Assembly: GCA_964534275.1 (NCBI GenBank)
Contig: CAZHQG010000001.1
Location: 124,001-188,000 of the forward strand
DNA: 64,000 nucleotides
Direction: 5' to 3'
Source of the DNA: HRBIN30 sp964534275
Lineage (GTDB): Bacteria > Desulfobacterota > Binatia > HRBIN30
Below the pieces are notes generated by a model. That model was not told where the DNA came from. It ran no database searches and saw nothing but the letters and a program-made list of their open reading frames with translations. Both the position numbers and the translations under genes were made by a program. Below are positions 32,729-42,084 of this stretch, piece by piece. How positions within the stretch are numbered: position 1 is the stretch's first letter; each line of letters starts with the position of its first letter.

Positions 32729-33874
32729 TCACCGCTGGAGCTGGGCGCGGTGCGGCTGCGCCGCCTCGGCGCTGCGCAGTGCTTGGACCATCGCGGTGAT
32801 CAGAAACAACACGATTGCAGCCACGTTGCCAAGCATGCCCCACATACGCGGAAACCAGCTTCCCAGAAGATCGCCCCCGATGCGCAATCCCACCGAAAGA
32901 TGGAGCACGACGAGGGGAATGTAAAAGGCGAGATGGAAAGGAAGGCGCTTTCCCAGCACGGCAGGCAAGATCATCGGGGCGTGAGCGAAAATCATCGCGA
33001 ATACAAATCCGAGGAAAACGGCGTGAAGCACGGCATCGTATCGGGCCCCGATCGGAGCAACTGGATCCAGCGCCGCCACGATCCCAGCCACTGCAAGCCA
33101 GGCAAATCCGGAAAGCAGCGCAAGGGCCACAAAACGGGGTAAACCAGTGTGCTTGAGGGTGCGCCACGCGACATCGAACCGGATGAGCCCGAGCGCGATG
33201 GCCAGCAAACCCAAGCCAAACAGAAAAGCCCCTGCAGAGGTTGTGAGGCTTCCGGCAAGGGTGCCTAGAACGAGCAAGGAAAAACTAGCGACGAGCGTAG
33301 GTTGCGCCCACGCTGGAGGTGCCACCACGCGGCTGAGTTCCATGCGCTCACCCGCGATGGTTCCGACGAGAAAGGCGAGCCACCATGAGCTTACGAGGGG
33401 CATGGGTGCGGCTCGAAGCCACAGCAAATTACCGATCGCCAGGCAGCAGGCCGCAAAGACAAACAGCGCCGTGTACCACGCCCGGTGCTGCCACAGAAGC
33501 CGGCACATGGTTGCCGTGAGGACGATGCTGGCCGCGAGGTGTGTCGCGCTGCTCCACAGCGCGGGAGCCCCGGCGAGGAGGAAGACCGTGCCCAAGGTGC
33601 TTGCGGCCGGAGCAGCGTATGGCCATCGAACGCCTGCGCCGACCGCCCTCTCTAGGCCAATCAGCGTGCCGAGAAACCCAGGAATCATGAACGGACCGTG
33701 AAGAGCAGCAAAGGGGATTGGGCCTCCTGGTAGGGGCACGCCACCGCGTATCAACCCAGCCCACACCCCCGCCGCCAAACTCACGCCACCCGCCAGGAGC
33801 AGGAGGAGCCGCCCGACCCGAGCCCGGGGAACTTCGTTACTGCCAGGCGGCGGCAAGCTCGGCTTGTCCCCCAC
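32729..33874 (-). CDS. NnrS-like polytopic membrane protein
   Basis: About 381 residues forming 11-12 membrane segments. AALHGPFMIPGFLGTLIGLERAV near the N-terminus, LHAVFLGFVFAMIFAHAPMILPAVLG in the last third and VVLHLSVGLRIGGDL resemble the haem- and copper-containing NnrS family linked to nitric oxide stress, with His at membrane borders. Identity to that family is judged by eye only. The frame has no ATG near the first membrane helix; GTG at 33872-33874 is the best start and lies within the last 38 bp of panD, TTG at 33856 is an alternative. This implies coupling with the pantothenate operon. Confidence 0.65.
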   Translation of the reverse strand: MGDKPSLPPPGSNEVPRARVGRLLLLLAGGVSLAAGVWAGLIRGGVPLPGGPIPFAALHGPFMIPGFLGTLIGLERAVGAGVRWPYAAPAASTLGTVFLLAGAPALWSSATHLAASIVLTATMCRLLWQHRAWYTALFVFAACCLAIGNLLWLRAAPMPLVSSWWLAFLVGTIAGERMELSRVVAPPAWAQPTLVASFSLLVLGTLAGSLTTSAGAFLFGLGLLAIALGLIRFDVAWRTLKHTGLPRFVALALLSGFAWLAVAGIVAALDPVAPIGARYDAVLHAVFLGFVFAMIFAHAPMILPAVLGKRLPFHLAFYIPLVVLHLSVGLRIGGDLLGSWFPRMWGMLGNVAAIVLFLITAMVQALRSAEAAQPHRAQLQR

Positions 33875-34232
33875 GCTCGGGCCGCTCTTCGACTGGCCGG
33901 TTGTGCTCGTCGACAAAGACGCAGCGCGGCCGCCAGGTGCGTGCCTCGCTTTCCGATACTGTTGCGAAGGCAGCAATGATGACCAGATCTCCTTTCCGGG
34001 CTTTGTGGGCGGCGGCGCCATTGATGCACACCACTCCCGAGCCGCGTTGGCCAGCGATGGCGTACGTCGAAAACCGTTCGCCGTTCGTGACGTTCCAAAT
34101 GTCCACGCGCTCGTACGGCAAGATGTCTGCGCGTTCGAGCAACTCCGCGTCGATGGTCACGCTTCCTTCGTAGTGCAAGTCCGCGCCGGTCACCGTGGCG
34201 CGATGGATCTTGCCTCGTAGCATCGTTCTCAT
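33837..34232 (-). CDS. panD: Aspartate 1-decarboxylase precursor
   Basis: Makes beta-alanine for pantothenate. The proenzyme self-cleaves between Gly23 and Ser24 in DLHYEGSVTID to create the pyruvoyl group; the motif is intact. Lys8 in MLRGKIHRA is the counterpart of the catalytic-site lysine. NGAAAHKARKGDLVIIAAF is the conserved C-terminal strand region. With 131 residues it is of standard length. The start overlaps panC's stop by ATGA and has GGAGGACC upstream. The 3' end overlaps the NnrS-like frame. Confidence 0.97.
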   Translation of the reverse strand: MRTMLRGKIHRATVTGADLHYEGSVTIDAELLERADILPYERVDIWNVTNGERFSTYAIAGQRGSGVVCINGAAAHKARKGDLVIIAAFATVSESEARTWRPRCVFVDEHNRPVEERPERGGQAELAAAWQ

Positions 34233-35146
34233 CGGTGGTCCTCCGTAAACGATGGAGTTTCGATTTCCTCTTGTTTCTCTAGTCGTGTACTTCCGACGTG
34301 TGCCGGGTCGAGAAGACAGTTGTCGATCAAGCGAGTGCTGCCAAAAAAAACCGCCAACGCAAGCAGGGCCGGCCGTGCAACGGTGTCCACGGGCTCGAGG
34401 GTTTCTGCGTCGACGACTTCCACGTAATCGATGCGAGCGAGCGGTTCGGCTTCGATGTGGTTCCGTGCAAGTTGGCGCAAGCGTGCCGCGGCACGCTCAC
34501 CAGCCGCGAAGGCGTCCTGTGCGCGGGCCAGTGCTTGGGACAAGCATCGGGCAGCGAGTCGTTCGTCAGGGGAGAGGTAGGCGTTGCGCGAACTCATGGC
34601 CAAACCATCGGGTTCGCGGACGATGGGGGCGCCGACGATCTCCACGTCGAAGTTCAAGTCGCGCACCATCTGGCGCACAGTGACGAGTTGTTGGAAGTCT
34701 TTCGCGCCGAACACCGCGACGTGAGGTTTGACTGCCAGGAACAGCTTTGCCACCACGGTTGTGACTCCGCGGAAATGGGTCGGTCGCGACGCACCACACA
34801 GTCCGCGGGTAACGTGAGCTACCTCTACACTCGTTTGGAAATTCGGAGGGTACAGTTCGGCAGCCGTGGGGAGGAACAAGACGTCCGTACCTGCGCCTTC
34901 GAGCTTGCGCTGGTCCCCTTCGAGGTCCCGCGGGTAGCGGTCGAAATCCTCGTTGGCACCGAATTGGAGGGGATTGACGAAAATGGAAACCACGACCACG
35001 TCGGTGCGCTCGGCGGCGACCCGTACCAAGCTCAAATGGCCTTCGTGCAGAAAGCCCATCGTTGGTACAAAGCCGATGCGGCGGCCTCTTGCTCGCTGCT
35101 CGTCGGCCCAACGTTGCATGCTGCCGATGTCTGTGATCAGGCGCAT
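34229..35146 (-). CDS. panC: Pantothenate synthetase
   Basis: Condenses pantoate and beta-alanine with ATP. In 305 residues the nucleotidyl-transferase motif VPTMGFLHEGHLSLVR (His34, His37) is complete, as are FVNPLQFGANEDFDRYPR, RPTHFRGVTTVVAKL, FGAKDFQQL and the KMSKS-like segment LAMSSRNAYLSP. The C-terminal domain is somewhat longer than usual because of a tail SPTRLEKQEEIETPSF-like acidic end (residues after 283). ATG at 35144-35146, 21 bp after panB. Confidence 0.97.
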   Translation of the reverse strand: MRLITDIGSMQRWADEQRARGRRIGFVPTMGFLHEGHLSLVRVAAERTDVVVVSIFVNPLQFGANEDFDRYPRDLEGDQRKLEGAGTDVLFLPTAAELYPPNFQTSVEVAHVTRGLCGASRPTHFRGVTTVVAKLFLAVKPHVAVFGAKDFQQLVTVRQMVRDLNFDVEIVGAPIVREPDGLAMSSRNAYLSPDERLAARCLSQALARAQDAFAAGERAAARLRQLARNHIEAEPLARIDYVEVVDAETLEPVDTVARPALLALAVFFGSTRLIDNCLLDPAHVGSTRLEKQEEIETPSFTEDHR

Positions 35147-35167
35147 AGCCAGCCGATGAGTGGACGC

Positions 35168-36016
35168 TTACGAACGGCCTCCAGCGGCGCGCTCCCGGGG
35201 AACTCCGACGAGTGTATGGAAGGAGTGCTCTTCTCCGGGAAAGGTTCGCTGCCGTACTTCGGCAACGTATGCACCGACCGCCTCGGCCGCGAGCGCACGC
35301 AAATTGGCGTAGCGCTTGGCAAATTTAGGGCTGCGTCCCGGAGTGAGACCGAGAACGTCGTGGAGCACCAGGATTTGCCCATCGCATTCCGGTCCGGCAC
35401 CGATCCCGATCGTTGGAACTGGCACCTTGCTCGTAATCTCGGCGGCAAGTTCCCGAGGAATGCCTTCGAGCACGATCGCGAAGGCACCGGCCTCGGCTAC
35501 GGCCAAGGCATCCTCGATGAGCCGTTCTTGTTCGCTCGGGCGGCGTCCTTGGACTTTATGTCCGCCCATGCGGTGGACGGATTGGGGAGTCAGTCCGATG
35601 TGTCCCATCACGGGAATGTCCACCTGGGCGAGCGCGCGAACAGTGCGCGCCATGGGGACGCCGCCTTCTAATTTCACGGCCTCGGCGCCACCTTCTTTGA
35701 GAAGGCGCGCGGCGCTTGTGACCGCGAGGCGCGCTGAAGCCTGGTACGAGCCGAAAGGCAAATCGGCGACCAACAACGCTCGCTTGCGCGCCCGAGCCAC
35801 TGCCCGGCAGTGATAGATGACCTCATCGAGAGTCACGGGCAGAGTCGTATCGAGCCCTTGCACGACCATGCCCAAAGAGTCGCCGACGAGGATCACGTCC
35901 ACCCCAGCCTCGTCGACCAGTTGGGCGAACGGAAAATCGTAAGCGGTCAGGGCGACGATGGGCTCGCTGCTGCCCTTACGTGCGAGGATCTCCGGTACGG
36001 TGACCTTGGGTTGCAT
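35168..36016 (-). CDS. panB: 3-methyl-2-oxobutanoate hydroxymethyltransferase
   Basis: First committed enzyme of pantothenate synthesis: hydroxymethyl transfer from methylene-tetrahydrofolate to ketoisovalerate. The 282 residues begin MQPKVTVPEILARKGSSEPI; VALTAYDFPFAQLVDEAGVDVILVGDSLGMV, PFGSYQASARLAVTSAARLLKEGGAEAVKLEGG, PVMGHIGLTPQSVHRMGG and GIGAGPECDGQILVLHDVLGL are all canonical blocks including Mg2+ ligands. ATG at 36014-36016 with a strong GGAGG site. 185 bp separate it from the kinase gene upstream. Confidence 0.97.
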   Translation of the reverse strand: MQPKVTVPEILARKGSSEPIVALTAYDFPFAQLVDEAGVDVILVGDSLGMVVQGLDTTLPVTLDEVIYHCRAVARARKRALLVADLPFGSYQASARLAVTSAARLLKEGGAEAVKLEGGVPMARTVRALAQVDIPVMGHIGLTPQSVHRMGGHKVQGRRPSEQERLIEDALAVAEAGAFAIVLEGIPRELAAEITSKVPVPTIGIGAGPECDGQILVLHDVLGLTPGRSPKFAKRYANLRALAAEAVGAYVAEVRQRTFPGEEHSFHTLVGVPRERAAGGRS

Positions 36017-36201
36017 CGAAAGCACCTCCTCGGACCGAACCCGGAGGGCTTTCGTGCGCGGAGCATCGTGGAGGTGCGCTGCGTGCCATGGGCCAGTCGG
36101 TGCCAAAGGTCACCGCGCGGCTCGACGAACAGCGGTGCTTCACGATTCCTTGCTGCGATGCGCTCCGTCTCGGTCCAACATTCCAACCACGCAGGTTGGC
36201 G

Positions 36202-36843
36202 TTATCTGGATCCAAGCGGAATGTAATGTTGTACTCCTTTTCCCATCGAGCGGATTTCGTCCACGAGAGCCGTGAAATCCGCAGGATTGGCCACAAAGTC
36301 GACTTCCGAAACGTCGGCCACCAGCAACGGCGCATCGGTGAAGTAGAAGAAAAACTCCCGGTACGCTGTAGCCAGTGCCTCGATGTATGCACGGGGAATG
36401 CGGCGTTCGTAATCACGGTCTCGCTTGCGTAACCGCTCTATTAAAACGTCTGGACGAGCGTGAAGGTATACTACAAGATTCGGTTTCGGCAAGCGGGAAT
36501 CGAGCAAATGATAGATTTCGCGATAGAGTGCGAGTTCCTCTCCTTGAAGGTTGATGGAGGCGAAGATTTGGTCCTTAGCGAAAAGGTAATCGCTGACCAC
36601 CCCGGAGTGGAATAAGTCCGCTTGCCGCAGTGCGGCTTGTTGGCGATACCGCGAAAGGAGAAAAAACAGCTGAGTCTGGAACGCCCAGGTGCGCGGCTCT
36701 TCGTAAAAGCGCTTGAGGAAGGGGTTTTCCTCAACTTGTTCGAGGACCGCGCGGGCCTGCAAGTCTTGCGCAAGCAAGCGCGCGAGGGTGGTTTTCCCGA
36801 CCCCGATGGGGCCCTCGACGGCAATGTAACGAGGAGTAGGCAT
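36202..36843 (-). CDS. Deoxynucleoside kinase family protein
   Basis: Phosphorylates deoxynucleosides for salvage (213 aa, dCK/dGK family). P-loop GPIGVGKTT (11-19), then EENPFLKRFYEEPRTWAFQTQLFFLLSRYRQ, SDYLFAKDQIFA and the LID-type RLRKRDRDYERRIP. PNLVVYLHARPDVLIERL is the conserved fourth strand-helix. This kinase next to panB/panC is a recurrent arrangement in deltaproteobacteria-like genomes, usually with folK, which is absent here. ATG at 36841-36843; divergent from the thioredoxin gene across 110 bp. Confidence 0.9.
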   Translation of the reverse strand: MPTPRYIAVEGPIGVGKTTLARLLAQDLQARAVLEQVEENPFLKRFYEEPRTWAFQTQLFFLLSRYRQQAALRQADLFHSGVVSDYLFAKDQIFASINLQGEELALYREIYHLLDSRLPKPNLVVYLHARPDVLIERLRKRDRDYERRIPRAYIEALATAYREFFFYFTDAPLLVADVSEVDFVANPADFTALVDEIRSMGKGVQHYIPLGSR

Positions 36844-36953
36844 AACCCGTGATCCGGCGCGTGCTGGTACCATAGGAGAGCCGAGCGGGCAAACCGGACA
36901 AAACCGGGAAATGCATCTTGGCAGGAGTACCCGGCTCTGCCACGAAGGAACCC

Positions 36954-37388
36954 ATGCTTCGCCGCTGTAGTCAGTGTGGACGAATGAACCGCGTGCCGGC
37001 GCGACACGTGGCCGACCGGGGCCGGTGTGGCGCCTGCCGCGCCGACTTGCCACCGGTGGACGAGCCGATCGAGGCCGATCCGCAAACTTTCGAGGAGATT
37101 GTCCAGCAAGCACCCGTTCCCGTGTTGGTGGATTTTTGGGCCGCCTGGTGCGGGCCTTGTCGCCGCGCTGCTCCCGAAGTTGCGGCAGTGGCGCGTTCGC
37201 TCGCAGGGCGTGCAGTCGTGCTGAAGGTTGACACCGATCGCTATCCCGAGCTGGCCGCTCGTTATGGAGTGATGGGCATTCCCCACTTCATCGTATTTCA
37301 CCGCGGAGCCGTGGTGTTCGAACACTCCGGCTTTGTCCCTGCCTCGGAGATGCAACGCTGGCTCGAGAACATCGTGCACGAACGCTGA
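36954..37388 (+). CDS. trxC: Thioredoxin 2-type protein with N-terminal zinc ribbon
   Basis: Disulfide reductase of 144 residues. The N-terminus has two CxxC pairs (Cys5/Cys8 and Cys25/Cys28) as in zinc-binding thioredoxin 2, followed by the thioredoxin fold with WCGPC (Cys66, Cys69), VLVDFWAAWCGPCRRAAP, VLKVDTDRYPELAARYGVMGIPHF (cis-Pro loop) and FVPASEMQRWLE. In E. coli the zinc ribbon links this protein to oxidative stress; here that is inference. ATG at 36954 has AAGGA 5 nt upstream. A TTG at 36918 would add 12 unconserved residues. Confidence 0.92.
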   Translation: MLRRCSQCGRMNRVPARHVADRGRCGACRADLPPVDEPIEADPQTFEEIVQQAPVPVLVDFWAAWCGPCRRAAPEVAAVARSLAGRAVVLKVDTDRYPELAARYGVMGIPHFIVFHRGAVVFEHSGFVPASEMQRWLENIVHER

Positions 37389-37423
37389 CCAATCGGAGGT
37401 GCTTTTGCCTTTCTGAATCGGTT

Positions 37424-40400
37424 TTACCGCGGTGCGGCTTCGCAGGGCCCTTCGTGCGCAAGTTGCACACAAGCGGCGCTAAGCTCGCAAGCGTTGCCGT
37501 AGGTTCTCCCGTCGCAACCGCACACCGGCGCGGCAATTGCGGGACACAACGCTGACGGATCGGGGGTGCAGTTGGGAACCCGACCGTCACCCGTGCAACC
37601 AACTTCGCAAGGCGGCAGCACCGGGCCACACGAGGTGCCAGGCGGACAGCAGTTGCTGGGACACGGAGGCAGCTCAGGAATGCATGGAGCCCCAGGCGGG
37701 CAGCAAGCGGGCTTCACCTCGCAGGGCGATTGGCACGCACCGGCGGCGCACACACCGTCCACGATTTGGTCGCACCACAGCACCGCGAACGGGTGAAGTG
37801 CCGTGCGTGCGTAGGCACAACAGGCATCGCGGTCGAATCCCGCCAAGAGCCCCCCGCTGCACGAACCCAAGTAGCAACCAGAGGTGAGAGAAGTTGGGGT
37901 GGGTGTGGGTCGAGGCGACGGCGAACCGACAGCGATGTCCAAATAGACGACAGGATCGTAGTAAAGGAAGAATCGGCCATAAATGCGGTAGATCCCAGGG
38001 GGCACGAGCTCGCCGCGCTGGTCGCGTAAGTCCCAGAAGGCAAGCGTCTGGTAGCGCAACACCTCTTGATCGCGCCCCGGTTCGTTTGCTCCGAGAACAG
38101 GCTGCCCGCAGCCTTCCTCGCGCAGCACGCGCACGAGTTCGAAGCCACGGTACACGTAGAGGTCCAGGCAAGGATCGAAGATGCCCCCGTGAGGCTGTGT
38201 TTCGGTGACCGTGTAGCGCAGCGTTACCGTGCTCGGGATGTCGTAGTGATCGCAGTCCGACTCTAAGACGACCCGATTGAACGCATCCGCCCAGACAGCG
38301 CGGTTCACTTTGGAAGGGTCGCAGTACACGATGTCGTGTGTTGTGTAGACTTCGATTTCCACGCGGTTGCTCGTCGTGCCCGCAAACTCGGCCCACACTT
38401 GAACGCGACCGGGTGCACGGCCCGTCAGCTCTCCTCCAGCGGAAAACGAGGCGATGGTCGGGTCGCTACTGTGCCAGGTTGCGGTGTCGGTAACGTCGCG
38501 GGCAAAACCGAGGTCGTACAGGGCCGTCGCCCGGAAAAAGAGCGAGCTTCCGGTGGCGACCACGCGATCGCTACTTTCCGGGTACACGTGCAACGTGGTT
38601 ACGGATGCCTCGGGGACCACGCGCACTTCGATGGCATTGCTCCGAAGCGACTCGAGAACCGCGTCGACGCGCACGGTGCCCGCTGCATGGGCTTGAAGGA
38701 TTCCCGGTGAGGGGAAGCTTGCGACAGCCTCGTCGCTGCTTTGCCACGTGACTCGGTCGGTCACCTCTTCCCACTCGCCTGTATCGTACTCGACGGTAGC
38801 GGTGAACTGCAGGGTGTCACCGATCAGAATCGTCGCCGAGCCGTCGCAGTCGAGACACGGCGGAGGTACGGCAGGTACCGTGGGATCACTGGGTTCCACC
38901 GGTAATGCCGGCACGGCCGTCTGGGCGAAGATGCGGAGTGTTACCGGTGTCGGCTGTTCGACCACCCGGATGCGGAGCGGTTCGCTTGCAACTGTTCCGA
39001 GCGCAGCAGTGATCGAGGCTTCACCGGCCGCAGTTGCCCGCAAGAGGCCGCGCTCGATTGTTGCTACGGTTGGGGGCGCGATCGACCATTGTACTTCGTC
39101 CGTGATGTTTTCTGCCGAGCCATCGGCGAACTCTCCCACTGCAACGAGTTGCAGTGTTCGCCCAACTTGAACGACCTCACGACAACCCGGAATCGGGAGA
39201 AAGTCAGGCGACGGCTGATCGAGAAGAATACACGGCGGCAACGCCGCTCCTGGTAAGCTTGGCGCGGAACCTGGCCGTGCCAGAATCGGGCACCAGCAGG
39301 ACGCGTTCCGCAGCACGATGCGGACGAGAGAACTCCGCTCCACGACGCGAACGGGGAAGGTCTCGCTGGTAACGCTGCCTAACCTTGCTGTTACTTCCAC
39401 GGCGCCCACCGCACGCGCTGCAAGTTGCCCCCACGAGTCGATGCTCGCAATGGTCTCCTCAGACACGGCCCAGGTCACCAAACGCGTCACGTCGATCACC
39501 TTGCCGTTGGAAAAGCGAGCCAGCGCTTGAAGGCCAATCGAACGGCCGACAACCACTTCTTGCGCTCCTTCGATTGCGATTTCCTTGAGCTCGAGAGGAG
39601 CACAATCAGGAACGCACACGCGCCGATTGCAGTCTGCGCAAGTGGGGCAGCTTGCGACGCACACGCACACGTCGCCCGGTTGGGGACAGGAGTCCGATTC
39701 GTCGCAACGGTAGGCGTAGCTCGCACCTCCCGGTGCGCAAATCCCAGGGCCGCAGTCGTCGCACGCCGGACAACTCGAAGTGCACACGCACGGGCTGCCA
39801 TCGTCACACGCGAAGTCCCTGCCGCACTCCCATACCGTGCGGGTGCAGGAGATCGGGGAAAGAATGCCGTCGCCATCATCGTCGCGCCACTGTTGCCCGT
39901 CTTGAACGAGTTCCACCAACCGGCCATTTTCCAGCCGCAATTGCTCCTTTCCGGTGGCGCGCACCTGAACGATTGCAGTGCCTGCCCCGTGATCCGCGAC
40001 TACTCGGAACTCGCCCCATCCAACTTGAACGACGATTCGCGTGGGGTGAGTCGAGTCCAGCTCCAGTGGCATTTCGAGCTGTACGAGATTGCCGTTCAAC
40101 ACCTTCTCGATCTCGAGTCGGTAGTTGCCAGGTGGGATGCCCGGAATCGCGAAAGTCCCGTCGAGGTTGCTTTCGGCGGTCACCGTTACCGGTCCGACAA
40201 GCCGAAGGCTGGCACGCCCCAGGGCGCGATCGAACATTTCTGCATCGGCACCCTCGGCCCATCCTGCCGGTGGCGGGGCCACTGCATCTTGCGGCCCCGT
40301 CGGGACGTCGCGGCGGAGAACCACCAAGCCGTCGACCCGCGTGAGGGCCGGGGTTGGCGCCGGTGTCGGAGTGGGCACCGGTGTGCTCGAGGCCGTGGCG

Positions 40401-40543
40401 CGCGCCGTAGAGGTCGGAGAAACGGTCGGCGTGACGCGGCTGCCGTTGTCGTCCGCCCCGTTGCAGCTCGCGAGAAGAGCGAGCATCAGCCCGAAAAGGA
40501 AGCTGCGAAGGATTTCCGTGTAGCGTTGTTGGATCCTCTCCAT
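37424..40543 (-). CDS. Large multidomain lipoprotein with Ig-like modules and C-terminal Kazal domain
   Basis: Predicted surface lipoprotein of 1039 residues. The signal ends in a canonical lipobox LLASC (Cys27). A Pro/Thr-rich stalk (about 38-67) follows, then a carboxypeptidase-regulatory-like beta sandwich (FAIPGIPPGNYRLEIEKV), a Cys-rich region with repeated CVCTSSCPACDDC / CVCVASCPTCADC units, and at least four BIG2-type Ig modules (each with VTWxxS...VAxI...L.A...G...V.A). Near the C-terminus lie a second Cys-rich region and a Kazal-like domain CPAIAAPVCGCDGRTYGNACEL with its usual cysteine spacing. Such a domain is a serine-protease inhibitor in animals. ATG at 40541-40543 with AAAGGAG. 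It follows the purine permease by 137 bp on the same strand. Function unknown; adhesion or protease shielding is plausible. Confidence 0.85.
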   Translation of the reverse strand: MERIQQRYTEILRSFLFGLMLALLASCNGADDNGSRVTPTVSPTSTARATASSTPVPTPTPAPTPALTRVDGLVVLRRDVPTGPQDAVAPPPAGWAEGADAEMFDRALGRASLRLVGPVTVTAESNLDGTFAIPGIPPGNYRLEIEKVLNGNLVQLEMPLELDSTHPTRIVVQVGWGEFRVVADHGAGTAIVQVRATGKEQLRLENGRLVELVQDGQQWRDDDGDGILSPISCTRTVWECGRDFACDDGSPCVCTSSCPACDDCGPGICAPGGASYAYRCDESDSCPQPGDVCVCVASCPTCADCNRRVCVPDCAPLELKEIAIEGAQEVVVGRSIGLQALARFSNGKVIDVTRLVTWAVSEETIASIDSWGQLAARAVGAVEVTARLGSVTSETFPVRVVERSSLVRIVLRNASCWCPILARPGSAPSLPGAALPPCILLDQPSPDFLPIPGCREVVQVGRTLQLVAVGEFADGSAENITDEVQWSIAPPTVATIERGLLRATAAGEASITAALGTVASEPLRIRVVEQPTPVTLRIFAQTAVPALPVEPSDPTVPAVPPPCLDCDGSATILIGDTLQFTATVEYDTGEWEEVTDRVTWQSSDEAVASFPSPGILQAHAAGTVRVDAVLESLRSNAIEVRVVPEASVTTLHVYPESSDRVVATGSSLFFRATALYDLGFARDVTDTATWHSSDPTIASFSAGGELTGRAPGRVQVWAEFAGTTSNRVEIEVYTTHDIVYCDPSKVNRAVWADAFNRVVLESDCDHYDIPSTVTLRYTVTETQPHGGIFDPCLDLYVYRGFELVRVLREEGCGQPVLGANEPGRDQEVLRYQTLAFWDLRDQRGELVPPGIYRIYGRFFLYYDPVVYLDIAVGSPSPRPTPTPTSLTSGCYLGSCSGGLLAGFDRDACCAYARTALHPFAVLWCDQIVDGVCAAGACQSPCEVKPACCPPGAPCIPELPPCPSNCCPPGTSCGPVLPPCEVGCTGDGRVPNCTPDPSALCPAIAAPVCGCDGRTYGNACELSAACVQLAHEGPCEAAPR

Positions 40544-40680
40544 GGCGTTCTCCTTTCACCCTTGGGGCACAGGCCGACCAGTAGTTGGCAGCCGCAGTTT
40601 TCTATGTGAACAAGAGTTGTTTGCCACGGGCTGCAAAGCGATGTCAAGCGACGAAATGATACATCCGCGGGGCCAACGAC

Positions 40681-42006
40681 TCAGTGCGGAGCGAAGGCGA
40701 AGAAAGCAATCGATCCTGCGGCGAGGAACCAGAGCCCAGGCGGAACTTCGTGATGGCGTCCAGCAGCGAGTTTGATCAGCGGGGCAGTGACAAAACCTGC
40801 CATCATGCCGATGCCAAGATGAAACGTGAAGATCATGAAGACGATGGTGACGAACGCTGGCACGAGTTCGGTCCAGTCATCGAACTCGATCCCGCGAACA
40901 GCTTCCAGCATCAGCAAGCCAACGATGATCAACGCCGGGCCGTAGGCGTGTTTGGGAATGGCCGCGACTACAGGCCACACGAACAAGCTCGCGCAAAACA
41001 GAAGCCCCACCACCACGGCGACCACGCCGGTGCGGCCACCGGCAGCGATGCCACTGGCCGACTCGACATACGCCCCGGCCGTGGTGCTACCGAGCAGGGC
41101 AGCGAGCGAGGTGGCCAACGCATCCACGAGCATCGGTCGTTGGATGTCTGGCAAACGCCCGCGAGCATCGAGCAGCCGAGCACGGATGGCCAGCCCATAG
41201 AGCGTGGCAAGCGTGTCCACGAACACCATCACAAAAATGGTGAGCACCACCGGCCATACCCGGATTTGCAGCGCGCCCCACAAATCTAGTTTACCGGCAA
41301 TCGGTTCCAGGCTTGCAGGGCAGGCAACGAGCTGCGTTGGCCAAGCAGCGAGCCCGAACGGAACCGACGCCGCGGTCATGATCAGGATCCCGACAATCAA
41401 CGCGCCGGGCACGCGCCGCACCACAAGAACGCAAAGGAACAAGAAACCGATCGCAGCCAAGGCGACCGCGGGATCACGCAGATCGCCAAAGCGGACCGGT
41501 GGGCCCGTACTGCTGGCGACGACCAGCCCTGATGTGGTCATTCCCACAAACGCCAGGAACAAGCCGATACCGGTGGCCATGGCGTGCTTGAGCGAGTTCG
41601 GAATGGACTCCGCCAAGTATGGGCGAACCCCACTGAGGGTGAGTACAGCGAAGACGACTCCGCTCCAGAACACTGCTCCAAGCGCCACTGGCCAGGGTTC
41701 GCCGAGGACCGCAATTACGGTGACGGCAACAAAAGCATTCTCTCCCATGAGCGGTGCGACTCCAAAAGGCCGGCGGGCGTACACGCCCATGCCAAGCGAG
41801 CCCGCCGCTGCAACCAGGATCGTTGCCGTAATCGAGGCTTCTCGGGGCAGCCCAGCGCTGGCCAGAATCGCGGGGTTGACGACGATAATGTACGCCATGG
41901 TTACGAACGTCGTGGCCCCGCCGAGCACCTCCCGCGCCCAGGTTGTGCCGTGCTCCGCAAAACCAAAGTACTGTTCGATGGTTTGCCGCACCACGCCGCG
42001 TTGCAT
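40681..42006 (-). CDS. NCS2-family purine permease (AzgA-like)
   Basis: Proton-coupled nucleobase importer of the inner membrane (441 aa). It starts MQRGVVRQTIEQYFGFAEHGTTWAREVLGGATTFVTMAYII, a hallmark of the AzgA/GhxP subfamily, followed by about 12-14 hydrophobic segments; GENAFVAVTV (helix 3 region), DTLATLYGLA and GSTTAGAYVESASGIAAGGRTGV (helix 10 region) are the substrate-site motifs. Guanine, hypoxanthine or adenine are likely substrates. ATG at 42004-42006 has AAGGAG 7 nt upstream. Divergent from the ABC solute-binding gene over 78 bp. Confidence 0.93.
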   Translation of the reverse strand: MQRGVVRQTIEQYFGFAEHGTTWAREVLGGATTFVTMAYIIVVNPAILASAGLPREASITATILVAAAGSLGMGVYARRPFGVAPLMGENAFVAVTVIAVLGEPWPVALGAVFWSGVVFAVLTLSGVRPYLAESIPNSLKHAMATGIGLFLAFVGMTTSGLVVASSTGPPVRFGDLRDPAVALAAIGFLFLCVLVVRRVPGALIVGILIMTAASVPFGLAAWPTQLVACPASLEPIAGKLDLWGALQIRVWPVVLTIFVMVFVDTLATLYGLAIRARLLDARGRLPDIQRPMLVDALATSLAALLGSTTAGAYVESASGIAAGGRTGVVAVVVGLLFCASLFVWPVVAAIPKHAYGPALIIVGLLMLEAVRGIEFDDWTELVPAFVTIVFMIFTFHLGIGMMAGFVTAPLIKLAAGRHHEVPPGLWFLAAGSIAFFAFAPH

Positions 42007-42084
42007 ACGCCATCTCCTTCTCGTGAGCGAGTGCGGTGCGGCATGACTGGATTGCACAGGCGTTGCAGACTACGAACGCACGCA

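Noticed and set aside
34298..35671. Plus-strand open frame of about 457 codons
   Set aside because: Lies antisense to panC and panB, whose motifs are intact; its translation shows no domain and is a high-GC shadow.
39425..40609. Plus-strand open frame of about 394 codons
   Set aside because: Antisense to the large lipoprotein gene, composition of random Arg/Ala/Gly-rich sequence, no ribosome binding site.
41584..42084. Long N-terminal extension of the ABC solute-binding protein
   Set aside because: Antisense to the purine permease and without motif; the signal peptide begins at 42085.
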